Origin: CAZEJS01 sp964512645
Lineage (GTDB): Bacteria > Actinomycetota > Geothermincolia > Fen-727 > Anoxymicrobiaceae
Direction: 5' to 3'
DNA: 64,000 nt
Assembly: GCA_964512645.1 (NCBI GenBank)
Contig: CAZEJS010000012.1
Coordinates: 1 to 64,000 of the forward strand
The translations under genes and the position numbers were made by a program. Below the pieces are notes generated by a model, which saw only the letters and a list, made by a program, of their open reading frames with translations, searched no databases and was not told the DNA's origin. Below are positions 17,350 to 25,695 of the stretch, piece after piece. How positions within the stretch are numbered: position 1 is the stretch's first letter; the number at the start of each line of letters is the position of its first letter.

Positions 17350-19092
17350 GTGCTTTTCAGCCTCAAGGTCGAGAACCTGGCGGTGGTCGAAAGCGTGGAA
17401 GTGACGTTTACCGGAGGCCTCAATGTGCTCTCCGGCGAGACCGGCGCAGGCAAGACCGTGCTTGTCGGCGCCATGTCGTTGCTCCTGGGCGACAGGGCGG
17501 AGCCGTCGTTGGTGCGGGCAGGCGCCGGGGAGGCGGTCCTGGAGGCGGTGTTCGACCTCGAGGACGAACAAGAGGCGCGAGAACAACTCGCAAGCCTCGG
17601 CTACCTCGAAGAAGGCGAAGACGAACTGGTCCTGTGGAGACGCATCGCGCGCGAGGGGAAGAGCAGGTGTACCGTCAACGGCAGGAGCTGCCCGGTTTCC
17701 ACCCTCGCGGAGGTAGGGGGTGTTCTTGTCGAGGTGCACGGCCAGAACGCGCATCAGGCGCTCCTGAGCCAGAGGACACACATCGCTTACCTGGACAGGT
17801 ACGCGGGGCACGACCACCTGCAGGAGCTTTCCGCCTACCATGATAAGCATGCGCTGATGCTCTCCCTCCGGGCTGAGAAGGAACGGATGGACGGAGTGCG
17901 GGGCGGAGGAGCGCGCGAGTTGGAGTTGCTGTCACACGAGGTCGGCGAGCTCCAGGCGGCGAAGCTCGTCCCGGGTGAACTGGAGGAGCTGGAAGAGAGG
18001 GCAGGGAGGCTCAGGCACGCATCGGAGCTGTGGGAGCTCGCAAAGAACGCTACAGCGAGCCTGGCCGATGGAGACGAATTGCAGCCGTCGGTGCTGGGGC
18101 TCCTGACGGGCGCGGCGCGGGACCTCGCGCAGATGGCCCGGCGCGACTCCTCGCTCTCCGGGACGGCCTCGAGGCTGGAGTCGCTGGGCCTCGAGGTGGA
18201 GGATGTGGCGGCCGAGATAGAGAAGTACGCCGGCGCCCTGGAGACAGACCCGTCCGAACTGGCTGAGCTCGAGGCGCGCCTGAGCGTGTTGAAGGAGATC
18301 GCGAGGAAGTACGGGGGGACGCTGGAGAGCGCTATCGAGTATTCGCGGAGCGCCAGGGGCCGCCTAGAGGAGATCGAAAGCATCGAAGAGCGGCGGGTGG
18401 CTATCGGCCGCGAGATCGACGAGGTCGCCGCGGAGTGCGTGCGTGCTGCCCGGGGGCTGTCCGAGGGCAGGTCGAGGGCGGCGCAATCGCTCGCGCGTGA
18501 TGTCCGAGCCCAGATGGAGGGCCTCGGGCTGGAGAGAGCGGCGTTCGAGGTGAACGTGGAGACCTGTGACCTCGACGCGCAGGGGACGCAGGCCGCTGTG
18601 GCCGGGCTCGGCGCTGAGGGTGGCGACCGCGTGGAGTTCATGTTCTCTCCCGATGGTCCGGGTTCGCTCTCGCCCCTGCGCAAGATAGCGTCGGGCGGAG
18701 AGATGTCACGGGTGATGCTGGCGTTGAAAATCGTCCTGGCCGGCGCGGACCGGCTGCCGGTCCTCGTGTACGACGAGGTTGACGCCGGCATTGGCGGCGA
18801 GACGGCGGGGACCATCGCCGAGAAGCTGTTCGAGCTGACGAGGTACCACCAGGTCTTCTGCGTGACCCACCTGCCGCAGATAGCCGTTTTTGCGGACCGG
18901 CAGTACGCGGTCGTAAAAAGAACCGGGCATGGAGCCCCGCGCGCGGACATGGTAGCGCTGGAGGGGAAAGAGAGGGTCTCCGAGATATGCAGGATGCTGG
19001 GAGACGCTACCGGCAGGGAAGCCACCGCGCGGCACGCGGTGGACATCCTCGACCTTGCAGCACGGAAGAAGAAGGCCCTCCGGCCGGGCTAG
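17350..19092 (+). CDS. recN: DNA repair protein RecN
   Basis: A 580-aa SMC-like ATPase acting in double-strand break repair. Walker A is GETGAGKT near residues 29-36, followed by DRAEPSLVRAG. The central part (160-370) is Glu/Arg-rich coiled coil with a hinge. The ABC signature SGGEMSRVMLALK is near 450, and Walker B VLVYDEVDAGIGG is near 474, followed by CVTHLPQIA. Length is typical. The GTG start has GGGAGG five nt upstream and follows nadK by 10 nt. Confidence 0.96.
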   Translation: MLFSLKVENLAVVESVEVTFTGGLNVLSGETGAGKTVLVGAMSLLLGDRAEPSLVRAGAGEAVLEAVFDLEDEQEAREQLASLGYLEEGEDELVLWRRIAREGKSRCTVNGRSCPVSTLAEVGGVLVEVHGQNAHQALLSQRTHIAYLDRYAGHDHLQELSAYHDKHALMLSLRAEKERMDGVRGGGARELELLSHEVGELQAAKLVPGELEELEERAGRLRHASELWELAKNATASLADGDELQPSVLGLLTGAARDLAQMARRDSSLSGTASRLESLGLEVEDVAAEIEKYAGALETDPSELAELEARLSVLKEIARKYGGTLESAIEYSRSARGRLEEIESIEERRVAIGREIDEVAAECVRAARGLSEGRSRAAQSLARDVRAQMEGLGLERAAFEVNVETCDLDAQGTQAAVAGLGAEGGDRVEFMFSPDGPGSLSPLRKIASGGEMSRVMLALKIVLAGADRLPVLVYDEVDAGIGGETAGTIAEKLFELTRYHQVFCVTHLPQIAVFADRQYAVVKRTGHGAPRADMVALEGKERVSEICRMLGDATGREATARHAVDILDLAARKKKALRPG

Positions 19093-19113
19093 GTGTCCAG
19101 AGGGCGCCGCGGC

Positions 19114-19141
19114 CGGCGTCTTCCTCTCGGCGTCTTCCTCT
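19114..19141 (+). repeat. Perfect 14-bp tandem duplication
   Basis: The unit CGGCGTCTTCCTCT occurs twice back to back between recN and steA. A GATAAT-like -10 sequence lies a few bases after it, so the duplication may fall in the steA promoter region. Confidence 0.7.
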
Positions 19142-19177
19142 ATGTGAGATAATCGACCGCGGATTCAGGCGGTGAAC

Positions 19178-20353
19178 ATGAAGCCGAAAGTGAAAGAGGC
19201 CGCGGTCTCCGAGGGATCAGGCCTCGTGGCGGTCTCGAGGCTGGACAAGCGCACCAAGAACCTGGTGAAGCGCCTCAACCCGGGCGAGATCGCCGTGATC
19301 GACCATGCCGACATCGACAGGGTCTCTGCGGAATCCCTGATAGAGATAGGGCCATCATGTATCGTCAACGCCTCCTCCTCGATGACCGGCCGTTACCCCA
19401 ACCTGGGCCCACTCACAATCGTCGCCTCCGGAATAACAATCATCGACGAGGTCGGCGAAGCGGTGTTCGAGTGCTTGCGTGAGGGCCAGCGCCTGGAGAT
19501 CAGGGGCGCCTCGATCTTGAGTTCGGGCGTCGAGGTGGCCCGCGGGAGGATTCTTACCCTGGAGGAGATCGAACGGAGGATCGACGAGAGCAAGTCGCGA
19601 ATGGGAAGGCACCTTGGGGATTTTGTGGCCAACACCCTGGCCCTACTCGAGTCGGAGAAGGAAATCCTCCTGGAAAGCGTGGACCTCCCATACCTCGAGA
19701 CCGTCTTCAAGGGCCGCCACGCACTGATAGTGGTCAGGGGTCATGATTACAAAAAGGACTTCGTAGCCCTGCGCTCCTATATACGCGAAGTCCGCCCGCT
19801 GATGGTGGGCGTAGACGGTGGTGCCGATGCGCTCGTGGAAGCGGGCTACAGGCCCGATATGATCGTCGGCGACATGGACAGCGTGAGCGACAGGGCCCTC
19901 GCCGGAACGGCCGAGATTGTGGTGCACGGTTACGCCGACGGGCGGGCCCCCGGAAAGGTCAGGCTCGACGACATGGGGGTGGATTACAAGATATTCCACT
20001 ACCCCGGCACCAGCGAGGATATCGCGATGCTCATCGCGTACGAGAAAGGCGCGGAGATGATCGCGCTGGTCGGGGGCCACTACACGCTGATCGAGTTCCT
20101 CGACAAAGACCGAAAGGGGATGGCGAGCACGTTCCTGACCAGGTTGAGGATAGGCGCCACACTGGTTGACGCCAAGGGGGTAAGCGAGCTCTACCACGCC
20201 AGGGTCAAAGGCTGGCACCTGACGCTGATGGCGATTGCCGCCCTGGTAACCATCGTGATAATCGTCATCTTCTCCGAGCCGGTCAGGCAGTTTATTACCG
20301 TGCTGGCGATGAGGTTTCAGGTCTGGCTCATGAAGCTCCAGAACCTGATTTGA
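19178..20353 (+). CDS. steA: SteA-like cytokinetic ring protein
   Basis: A 391-aa protein matching the Rv1697/SteA family. The middle part resembles the thiamin-pyrophosphokinase fold: VGVDGGADALVEAGYRPDMI near 208-228 followed by GDMDSVSD. A C-terminal membrane helix is at about 345-365 (LTLMAIAALVTIVIIVIF) followed by a short amphipathic tail. SteA works with SteB (the MctB-like partner encoded next) in cell separation in Corynebacterium. ATG 19178 is preferred over GTG 19172 because AGGCGG lies 5 nt before it. The place after recN and before mctB is the standard actinobacterial order. Confidence 0.9.
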   Translation: MKPKVKEAAVSEGSGLVAVSRLDKRTKNLVKRLNPGEIAVIDHADIDRVSAESLIEIGPSCIVNASSSMTGRYPNLGPLTIVASGITIIDEVGEAVFECLREGQRLEIRGASILSSGVEVARGRILTLEEIERRIDESKSRMGRHLGDFVANTLALLESEKEILLESVDLPYLETVFKGRHALIVVRGHDYKKDFVALRSYIREVRPLMVGVDGGADALVEAGYRPDMIVGDMDSVSDRALAGTAEIVVHGYADGRAPGKVRLDDMGVDYKIFHYPGTSEDIAMLIAYEKGAEMIALVGGHYTLIEFLDKDRKGMASTFLTRLRIGATLVDAKGVSELYHARVKGWHLTLMAIAALVTIVIIVIFSEPVRQFITVLAMRFQVWLMKLQNLI

Positions 20354-20371
20354 GAATGTGGGGTGTGACTC

Positions 20372-21211
20372 TTGATTGATATGCGGTATCACGTGATCTC
20401 GCTGGTTGCCGTGTTCCTGGCACTGGGGATAGGCATTCTCCTGGGAACGACGCTTGTCGAGCGCGGCCTGATAGCCGAACAAAAGAGCGAGATCGCTTCG
20501 CTGAAGAGGACCTTCCAGGAGATCAAGGAGAAGAACAGGTCCTTGAACGACAGGCTGGACGCTTACGCCAGGTACGCCGAGGAGACGGCGCCGCGCATGG
20601 TGACCGGCCTTCTCGAGGGCAGGTCGTACGCCGTGGTGGCGACCGACACGCCCGACGACGGGACCCTCGGGAAGATATCGCAGGGCCTGGCCGCCGCCGG
20701 TGGCGCCGCCCCGGTGACCATCACGATTTCACCGTCCGAGAGCTTCGAGGACCAGGCCACGGTGGCCAACCTGGCCACGTTGTTCCAGGCTCCCCCCGAC
20801 GCCGACCGGCTGAAGGAGCGGGTATTCGCGGAGGTCGTGAACCAGCTCGCGACCGCATCCAATACCGGCATACTCAAGACCCTCCAGCAGCTGGGCGTGA
20901 TACGCGTGCACGGTACGTTCGAAGAGCCGATGTCGGCGGCCGTCCTGCTCGCCCCCGTCGAGGCCGGAAAGCTCTCAAAGACGGACGTCCCGCTGGTGAA
21001 AGCGTTTGTCGCTTCGGCCTATCCTGCGGTTGGCGTAACCGACAGTTCGACGGAATCGGCTGTACTGAGCCTGTACAAGAAGAATGGGATTTCCACTGTC
21101 GACAATGTAGACACGGTCCCGGGGCAGGTCGCCCTGGCGATGTCTCTTTCCGGCAAGCCGGGCAACTGGGGGAGCGGCTCGGAGGCCAGCCGCATGTTGC
21201 CCCCGCCTTGA
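20372..21211 (+). CDS. mctB: MctB/SteB family membrane-anchored protein
   Basis: A 279-aa protein with one N-terminal membrane helix (RYHVISLVAVFLALGIGIL, about 5-25), a coiled coil near 35-70 (EIASLKRTFQEIKEKNRSL) and an extracytoplasmic domain. This matches Rv1698, described as a copper-transport protein MctB in Mycobacterium and as SteB, the SteA partner, in Corynebacterium. The adjacent steA favours the SteB-like role here. TTG 20372 has GTGGGGTG seven nt upstream; ATG 20381 is an alternative. No copper-binding Cys/His cluster is seen. Confidence 0.87.
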   Translation: MIDMRYHVISLVAVFLALGIGILLGTTLVERGLIAEQKSEIASLKRTFQEIKEKNRSLNDRLDAYARYAEETAPRMVTGLLEGRSYAVVATDTPDDGTLGKISQGLAAAGGAAPVTITISPSESFEDQATVANLATLFQAPPDADRLKERVFAEVVNQLATASNTGILKTLQQLGVIRVHGTFEEPMSAAVLLAPVEAGKLSKTDVPLVKAFVASAYPAVGVTDSSTESAVLSLYKKNGISTVDNVDTVPGQVALAMSLSGKPGNWGSGSEASRMLPPP

Positions 21212-21227
21212 ACGGAGTGATGAACGG

Positions 21228-21905
21228 GTGAAAGCCGTCGCGGTCGTGCCCGCCTACAACGAGGAAAAGCTGATAGGTGCTACCGTTCGCTCGCTTCGAA
21301 CGCTGGACGGAATCGAAAGGGTGCTGGTGGTCGATGACGCATCGAGCGACAGTACCGCCGCGGAGGCGCTCGCGTCGGGAGCCACGGTGGTGGTCAACGG
21401 CACCAACCTCGGCAAGGGAGCCTCTCTTAATCGTGTCCTGGAAGGGCTTGTGTTCGACGCGCTTCTGCTTGTAGACGGCGACCTCGGCGAACACGCGGCG
21501 GAGGCCGACAAGCTGCTGGAACCGGTGCTATCCGGGCGGGCCGACCTGTCGATTGCCGCGTTCCCGGCGCCGACAAAAAAGGGCGGCTTCGGTCTCGCCC
21601 AGGGGCTTGCGAGAGCCGGGATCAAGAGGCTTACCGGCCGCAGGATGGACTCCCCCATCTCCGGGCAGCGGGCGATGACCAGGACCGCGTTCGACGCGGT
21701 ATTCCCTTTCCGGAAACGGTTTGGTGTCGAGGTCGCGATGACCCTCGACGCCTACCGCGCCGGCCTGTCCGTGAAAGAAGTGTCGACCACGATGGGGCAT
21801 CGGGAGACCGGCCGCGACTGGAAAGGTTTCGTCCACAGGGGGAGGCAGGCGCTGGACATAGCGCTAGCTCTTGTCTCCAGGGTTCCACGGAGGTCCTGGC
21901 GGTGA
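21228..21905 (+). CDS. Family 2 glycosyltransferase
   Basis: A 225-aa GT-A fold glycosyltransferase. VVPAYNEEKLIGATVRSL opens the nucleotide-sugar domain, followed by VLVVDDASSDST near 32-43, GTNLGKGASLN near 57-67, and the DGD metal motif near 84-86. No membrane helices are present. It resembles the soluble dolichol-phosphate-mannose or glucosyl-3-phosphoglycerate synthase class, but the donor and acceptor are unknown. The GTG start has GGAGTG nine nt upstream. It overlaps the next gene (a polyprenyl-phosphate sugar transferase homologue) by 4 nt, so the two probably act on the same glycan. Confidence 0.85.
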   Translation: MKAVAVVPAYNEEKLIGATVRSLRTLDGIERVLVVDDASSDSTAAEALASGATVVVNGTNLGKGASLNRVLEGLVFDALLLVDGDLGEHAAEADKLLEPVLSGRADLSIAAFPAPTKKGGFGLAQGLARAGIKRLTGRRMDSPISGQRAMTRTAFDAVFPFRKRFGVEVAMTLDAYRAGLSVKEVSTTMGHRETGRDWKGFVHRGRQALDIALALVSRVPRRSWR

Positions 21906-22858
21906 TCACGCTCGCCGTCTTCCTGGGTTCCCTGGCGGCGGGGTCTTTGTCGCTGTTGCTGTTATGGAGGACGCTTTCAGGAGAACGGCTGGCAAGGATC
22001 AACTACCGGGGTGCCAAGGTGGGGACATCCGCGGGCCTGGTCTTCGTGCCCGCGTTCCTGATGGCGTATCTGCCGGTGATCGACTTCGCCTCCAGGCGCC
22101 TCGGCCTCGACGGGCTTCGACTGAGCACCATGTACCACAGCCTCAGGGCGGGAATGAACACCATGCTCGTCCTGGTGCTTGGTTTCTGCCTGCTGGGATT
22201 TCTGGACGACGCCGCAGGTGATCCGTCGGCGAAGGGCTTCAAGGGACATTTCTCCGAAGCGTTGAGGGGGCGTTTCACGACCGGGCTGGTAAAAGCGGTA
22301 ATGGGCTTCGTCGTGGCGATGGCTGCGCTCCAGGGTGAGATGTTCACAGCAGGTCGGACCGCCCCGAAAGACTATGGCACCTGGTTGATGTCGGCGGCGG
22401 TGATCGCCCTGACGGCGAACTTCTTCAATCTGCTCGACCTGCGCCCCGGCCGGGCGATGAAAGTGTTCTTCCCGGCCCTGGCGCTCTGCGCCGGGCTTAC
22501 CCTGAGATACGAGGGTGTAGGGGTATACGTGATGGGCGCGCGCTCACCCCTGTACGGCTACTTGACTCCCGCGCTGAGCGTAGCGGCGGTGGCCCTGGTC
22601 CTTCTTCCGGGTGACCTGCGCGAGAAGTATATGCTGGGCGACGCCGGCTCCAACGTGCTGGGGGCCGTCATAGGCCTGGGGCTGGTGATGGGGACCGGTT
22701 TCTGGTGGCGCCTGGGTGTGCTCGCGGCAGTCGCGGTTCTGAACGTAATTTCCGAAAGGTTCTCGTTTTCGAGGATTATCGCTTCCAACAGGGTGCTCGC
22801 ATGGATAGACTCTCTGGGGAGAAAGGTGGATTCGACCTCCGAGGATAATAATACGTAA
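21902..22858 (+). CDS. MraY/WecA-like family 4 membrane glycosyltransferase
   Basis: A 318-aa polytopic membrane protein with about eight to ten hydrophobic segments. The first DD motif appears as LLGFLDDAAGD near 98-108, the NxxNxxD-like motif as NFFNLLDLRPG near 177-187, and the catalytic-region loop as YMLGDAGSNVLGAV near 245-258. These match the polyprenyl-phosphate N-acetylhexosamine-1-phosphate transferase family. The C-terminal His-rich loop typical of MraY is absent (the region reads NVISERFSF), so it is not ordinary MraY. It starts at a GTG overlapping the GT2 stop and ends 27 nt before pyrG. Confidence 0.83.
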   Translation: MITLAVFLGSLAAGSLSLLLLWRTLSGERLARINYRGAKVGTSAGLVFVPAFLMAYLPVIDFASRRLGLDGLRLSTMYHSLRAGMNTMLVLVLGFCLLGFLDDAAGDPSAKGFKGHFSEALRGRFTTGLVKAVMGFVVAMAALQGEMFTAGRTAPKDYGTWLMSAAVIALTANFFNLLDLRPGRAMKVFFPALALCAGLTLRYEGVGVYVMGARSPLYGYLTPALSVAAVALVLLPGDLREKYMLGDAGSNVLGAVIGLGLVMGTGFWWRLGVLAAVAVLNVISERFSFSRIIASNRVLAWIDSLGRKVDSTSEDNNT

Positions 22859-22885
22859 AGTTGCCAGGCAACGGAGGTAAAGCTG

Positions 22886-24544
22886 ATGGCCGTCAAGCAT
22901 GTTTTTGTGACTGGCGGCGTCGTCTCTTCTCTCGGCAAGGGCATCACCGCCGCTTCGCTCGGACTGCTTCTCAAGGCCCGCGGACTCCGGGTTGCCATGC
23001 AGAAGATCGACCCGTACATCAATGTGGACCCGGGCACGATGAACCCGTTCCAGCACGGCGAGGTGTTCGTCACCGATGACGGCACCGAAGCGGACCTGGA
23101 TCTGGGCCACTACGAGCGCTTCGTGGACATCAACATGCACCGCGAGAGCAACGTCACCACGGGCGTAGTGTACGGAACGATAATTTCCCGCGAGAGAAAA
23201 GGCGAGTTCCTGGGCGCCACCGTGCAGGTCATTCCCCATATCACCGACGAGATCAAGCGCAGGATACTTGCGCTGGTGAAGGACGGGGATGTCGATGTCG
23301 CCATAAGCGAGATCGGGGGAACGGTGGGTGACATCGAGAGCCTGCCGTTCCTCGAGGCGGTCAGGCAGCTCAAGAAGGACCTGGGCCACGACAACGTCTG
23401 CTACATACACGTGACGCTGGTTCCCTGGCTGGAGACCTCCAGGGAGCTCAAGACCAAGCCGACCCAGCACAGCGTCAAGGAGTTGAAGAGCATCGGAATA
23501 CAGCCGGACGCGATCGTGTGCCGCTCCGACAGGCATATCACCGAAGAAGTGAAAGACAAGATCGCGCTGTTCTGCGACACGGACCCCGAGGCCGTCGTGT
23601 CGGCGGTGAACGCCTCTTCCATCTATGAAGTCCCGCTGATGCTCAACGAGGAGGGCCTCGACCAGTATATATGCGAACACCTCGGGCTTCCCGCCGACAG
23701 GCCGGACCTCTCCGAGTGGAGGGGCCTGGTCGATCGGATCAAGAGCCTGGAGAACGAAGTGCGCATCGCGATAGTCGGCAAGTACGTCGACCTTCCCGAT
23801 GCCTATATCAGCATTGTCGAGAGCCTCAACGCCGCCGGCATCAGGCACGGCTGCAAAGTGGAGCCGGTCTGGGTCACCTCCGAGGAATTGAGACGGGGTA
23901 GTTGTTCCGACATGCTCGCTGATGTCCACGGTGTGCTGGTGCCCGGCGGGTTCGGCGTGCGGGGGATCGAAGGAAAGATCGCCGCCATAGAGTACGCCAG
24001 GGAAAACGGGGTGCCGTTCCTCGGGCTGTGCCTCGGCCTCCAGTGTGCCGTGATCGAGTTTTCACGAAACGTTGCCGGAATGAAGGGCGCCAATTCCGCC
24101 GAGGTTGACCCCGGCACCCAGTTCCCGGTCATAGACCTGATGGACCACCAGAAAGAAATCGACTGCCTCGGCGGTACCATGCGGCTTGGCCTGTACCCGT
24201 GCAAGCTCGCCCCGGGGACCGTTGCCGCGGAGGCTTACGGTGAAGAAGTCGTCTACGAGAGGCACCGCCATCGTTACGAAGTGAACAACTCCCTCAGGCA
24301 CAGGCTGGAAGAAGCCGGGCTGGTATTCTCCGGGCTCTCGCCCGACGACAGGCTGGTGGAGATCGTGGAGATCCCCGGCCACCCGTTCTTCGTGGCCTCT
24401 CAGTTCCACCCCGAGTTCAAGACCAGGCCCCTGAAGCCGCACCCTTTGTTTCGGGAATTCATCGGGGCCGCGGCCAGGCGACAGCGGCTGGCGGATTCCC
24501 ACCTGCAGGTAATTGAGGGTGACGAGGCCAAGGCAGCGAAATGA
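22886..24544 (+). CDS. pyrG: CTP synthase
   Basis: A 552-aa enzyme converting UTP to CTP with glutamine. The amidoligase domain starts KHVFVTGGVVSSLGKGITAA (P-loop), with IDPYINVDPGTMNPFQHGEV near 40-60. The class I glutamine amidotransferase domain holds the nucleophile Cys in GLCLGLQC near 381 and the His-Glu pair in QFHPEFK near 507. Full length. GGAGGTAA lies 6 nt before the ATG. The M20 gene overlaps its stop by 4 nt. Confidence 0.98.
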   Translation: MAVKHVFVTGGVVSSLGKGITAASLGLLLKARGLRVAMQKIDPYINVDPGTMNPFQHGEVFVTDDGTEADLDLGHYERFVDINMHRESNVTTGVVYGTIISRERKGEFLGATVQVIPHITDEIKRRILALVKDGDVDVAISEIGGTVGDIESLPFLEAVRQLKKDLGHDNVCYIHVTLVPWLETSRELKTKPTQHSVKELKSIGIQPDAIVCRSDRHITEEVKDKIALFCDTDPEAVVSAVNASSIYEVPLMLNEEGLDQYICEHLGLPADRPDLSEWRGLVDRIKSLENEVRIAIVGKYVDLPDAYISIVESLNAAGIRHGCKVEPVWVTSEELRRGSCSDMLADVHGVLVPGGFGVRGIEGKIAAIEYARENGVPFLGLCLGLQCAVIEFSRNVAGMKGANSAEVDPGTQFPVIDLMDHQKEIDCLGGTMRLGLYPCKLAPGTVAAEAYGEEVVYERHRHRYEVNNSLRHRLEEAGLVFSGLSPDDRLVEIVEIPGHPFFVASQFHPEFKTRPLKPHPLFREFIGAAARRQRLADSHLQVIEGDEAKAAK

Positions 24545-25695
24545 GCTCCGGGGGAGCCTCGCCGGACGACAGGCTGTTCCAGGTTTTCACAGATCTTGTG
24601 AAGATCGACAGCGAATCAGGCTTCGAGGCCTCCGTTAGAGACTATATCCGGGAGTTCTGCGCTCACTTCAACTTCGCAGTTCAAGAGGACGACGCCGGGA
24701 AGGTCACCGGGGGCGAATGCGGCAACCTGGTGGTAAGAGTTCCGGCGGGCGCGTTCTCCCCACTGCCGCCGATCATGCTGTGCGCGCATATGGACACCGT
24801 GGCCCCGGGTCGATCGGTGGCGCCGTTTGACGCCGGTGACAGGTTTGTCAGCCTCGGGGACACTGTGCTGGGCGCCGACTGCAAAGCCGCGCTTGCGGCC
24901 ATCCTCTGCGCGGTCGAGCGCCTGGTTGCGGCCGGGGGCGCTTACCGGGCCCTCGAGCTGGTTTTCACCGTACAGGAGGAGCCCGGCCTAATAGGGGCCA
25001 AAAACCTCGACACCAGCCTGCTGGACAGCGAGTGGGGTGTCGTGCTCGACGGGAGTGGCCCGGTCGGTGGCATTGTGGTGAACGCGCCGGGGCAGGACAG
25101 GTTCAAGTTCGTCGTCAGGGGAAAAGCCGCCCATGCGGGCGTCGAGCCGGAGAAAGGGGCGAGCGCGATTTCATGCGCGGCGCACGCCATCGCCGGCCTC
25201 CCGCCGGGCAGGATCGACGATGAGACAACGTTGAACGTCGGACTGATAACCGGAGGGCGGGGGGTGAACATCGTACCCGAACTCGCAGTGGTCGAAGGAG
25301 AGGCGCGAAGCCGTGACCCGGACAAGCTCGACCGTGTCGTGCGGACAGTGCTGGAGGGCTTCGAAACGGCGGCCCGCAACCATGGTTGCGGGCTCGAACC
25401 CGAGGTCGAGCGCACGTTCGAGCAGTTCCGTCTCGAACCCGGGTCTGCCCCGGTGAGGCTTCTCGCGGCTTCGCTCAAAGAGAGCGGCTTCGAGCCGTAC
25501 CTCTGCAGCAGCGGGGGGGGGAGTGACGCCAACGTGCTGAACCGGCGTGGCGTCGAGACAGCGGTAATGAACATCGGGCTCGTGAACGCCCACAGCAGCG
25601 ATGAGTACATCATGAAGGCGGACCTTGCCGGAATCGCCCGGACCGTTGAGATCCTTGCCGGCCGCGCCGCCGAGCCTGACAGGGCCGTCTCGTGA
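24541..25695 (+). CDS. M20 family peptidase (PepT-like)
   Basis: A 384-aa zinc exopeptidase homologue. The metal motif is MLCAHMDTVAPG near 80-91, then GDTVLGADCKAALAAIL near 102-118 with the bridging Asp, then FTVQEEPGLIGAKNL near 142-156 with the Glu base and ligand. A dimerisation domain (KAAHAGVEPEKGASAI near 197-212) and the final His in NAHSSDEYIM near 350 follow. All expected ligands are present. It resembles tripeptidase T and related deacylases, probably cytosolic. The ATG overlaps the pyrG stop; the next gene overlaps its stop by 4 nt. Confidence 0.93.
   Translation: MSSGGASPDDRLFQVFTDLVKIDSESGFEASVRDYIREFCAHFNFAVQEDDAGKVTGGECGNLVVRVPAGAFSPLPPIMLCAHMDTVAPGRSVAPFDAGDRFVSLGDTVLGADCKAALAAILCAVERLVAAGGAYRALELVFTVQEEPGLIGAKNLDTSLLDSEWGVVLDGSGPVGGIVVNAPGQDRFKFVVRGKAAHAGVEPEKGASAISCAAHAIAGLPPGRIDDETTLNVGLITGGRGVNIVPELAVVEGEARSRDPDKLDRVVRTVLEGFETAARNHGCGLEPEVERTFEQFRLEPGSAPVRLLAASLKESGFEPYLCSSGGGSDANVLNRRGVETAVMNIGLVNAHSSDEYIMKADLAGIARTVEILAGRAAEPDRAVS

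Noticed and set aside
22544..23929. A 461-codon minus-strand frame opposite pyrG
   Set aside because: pyrG is unmistakable on the plus strand; the antisense frame is a GC-rich shadow.
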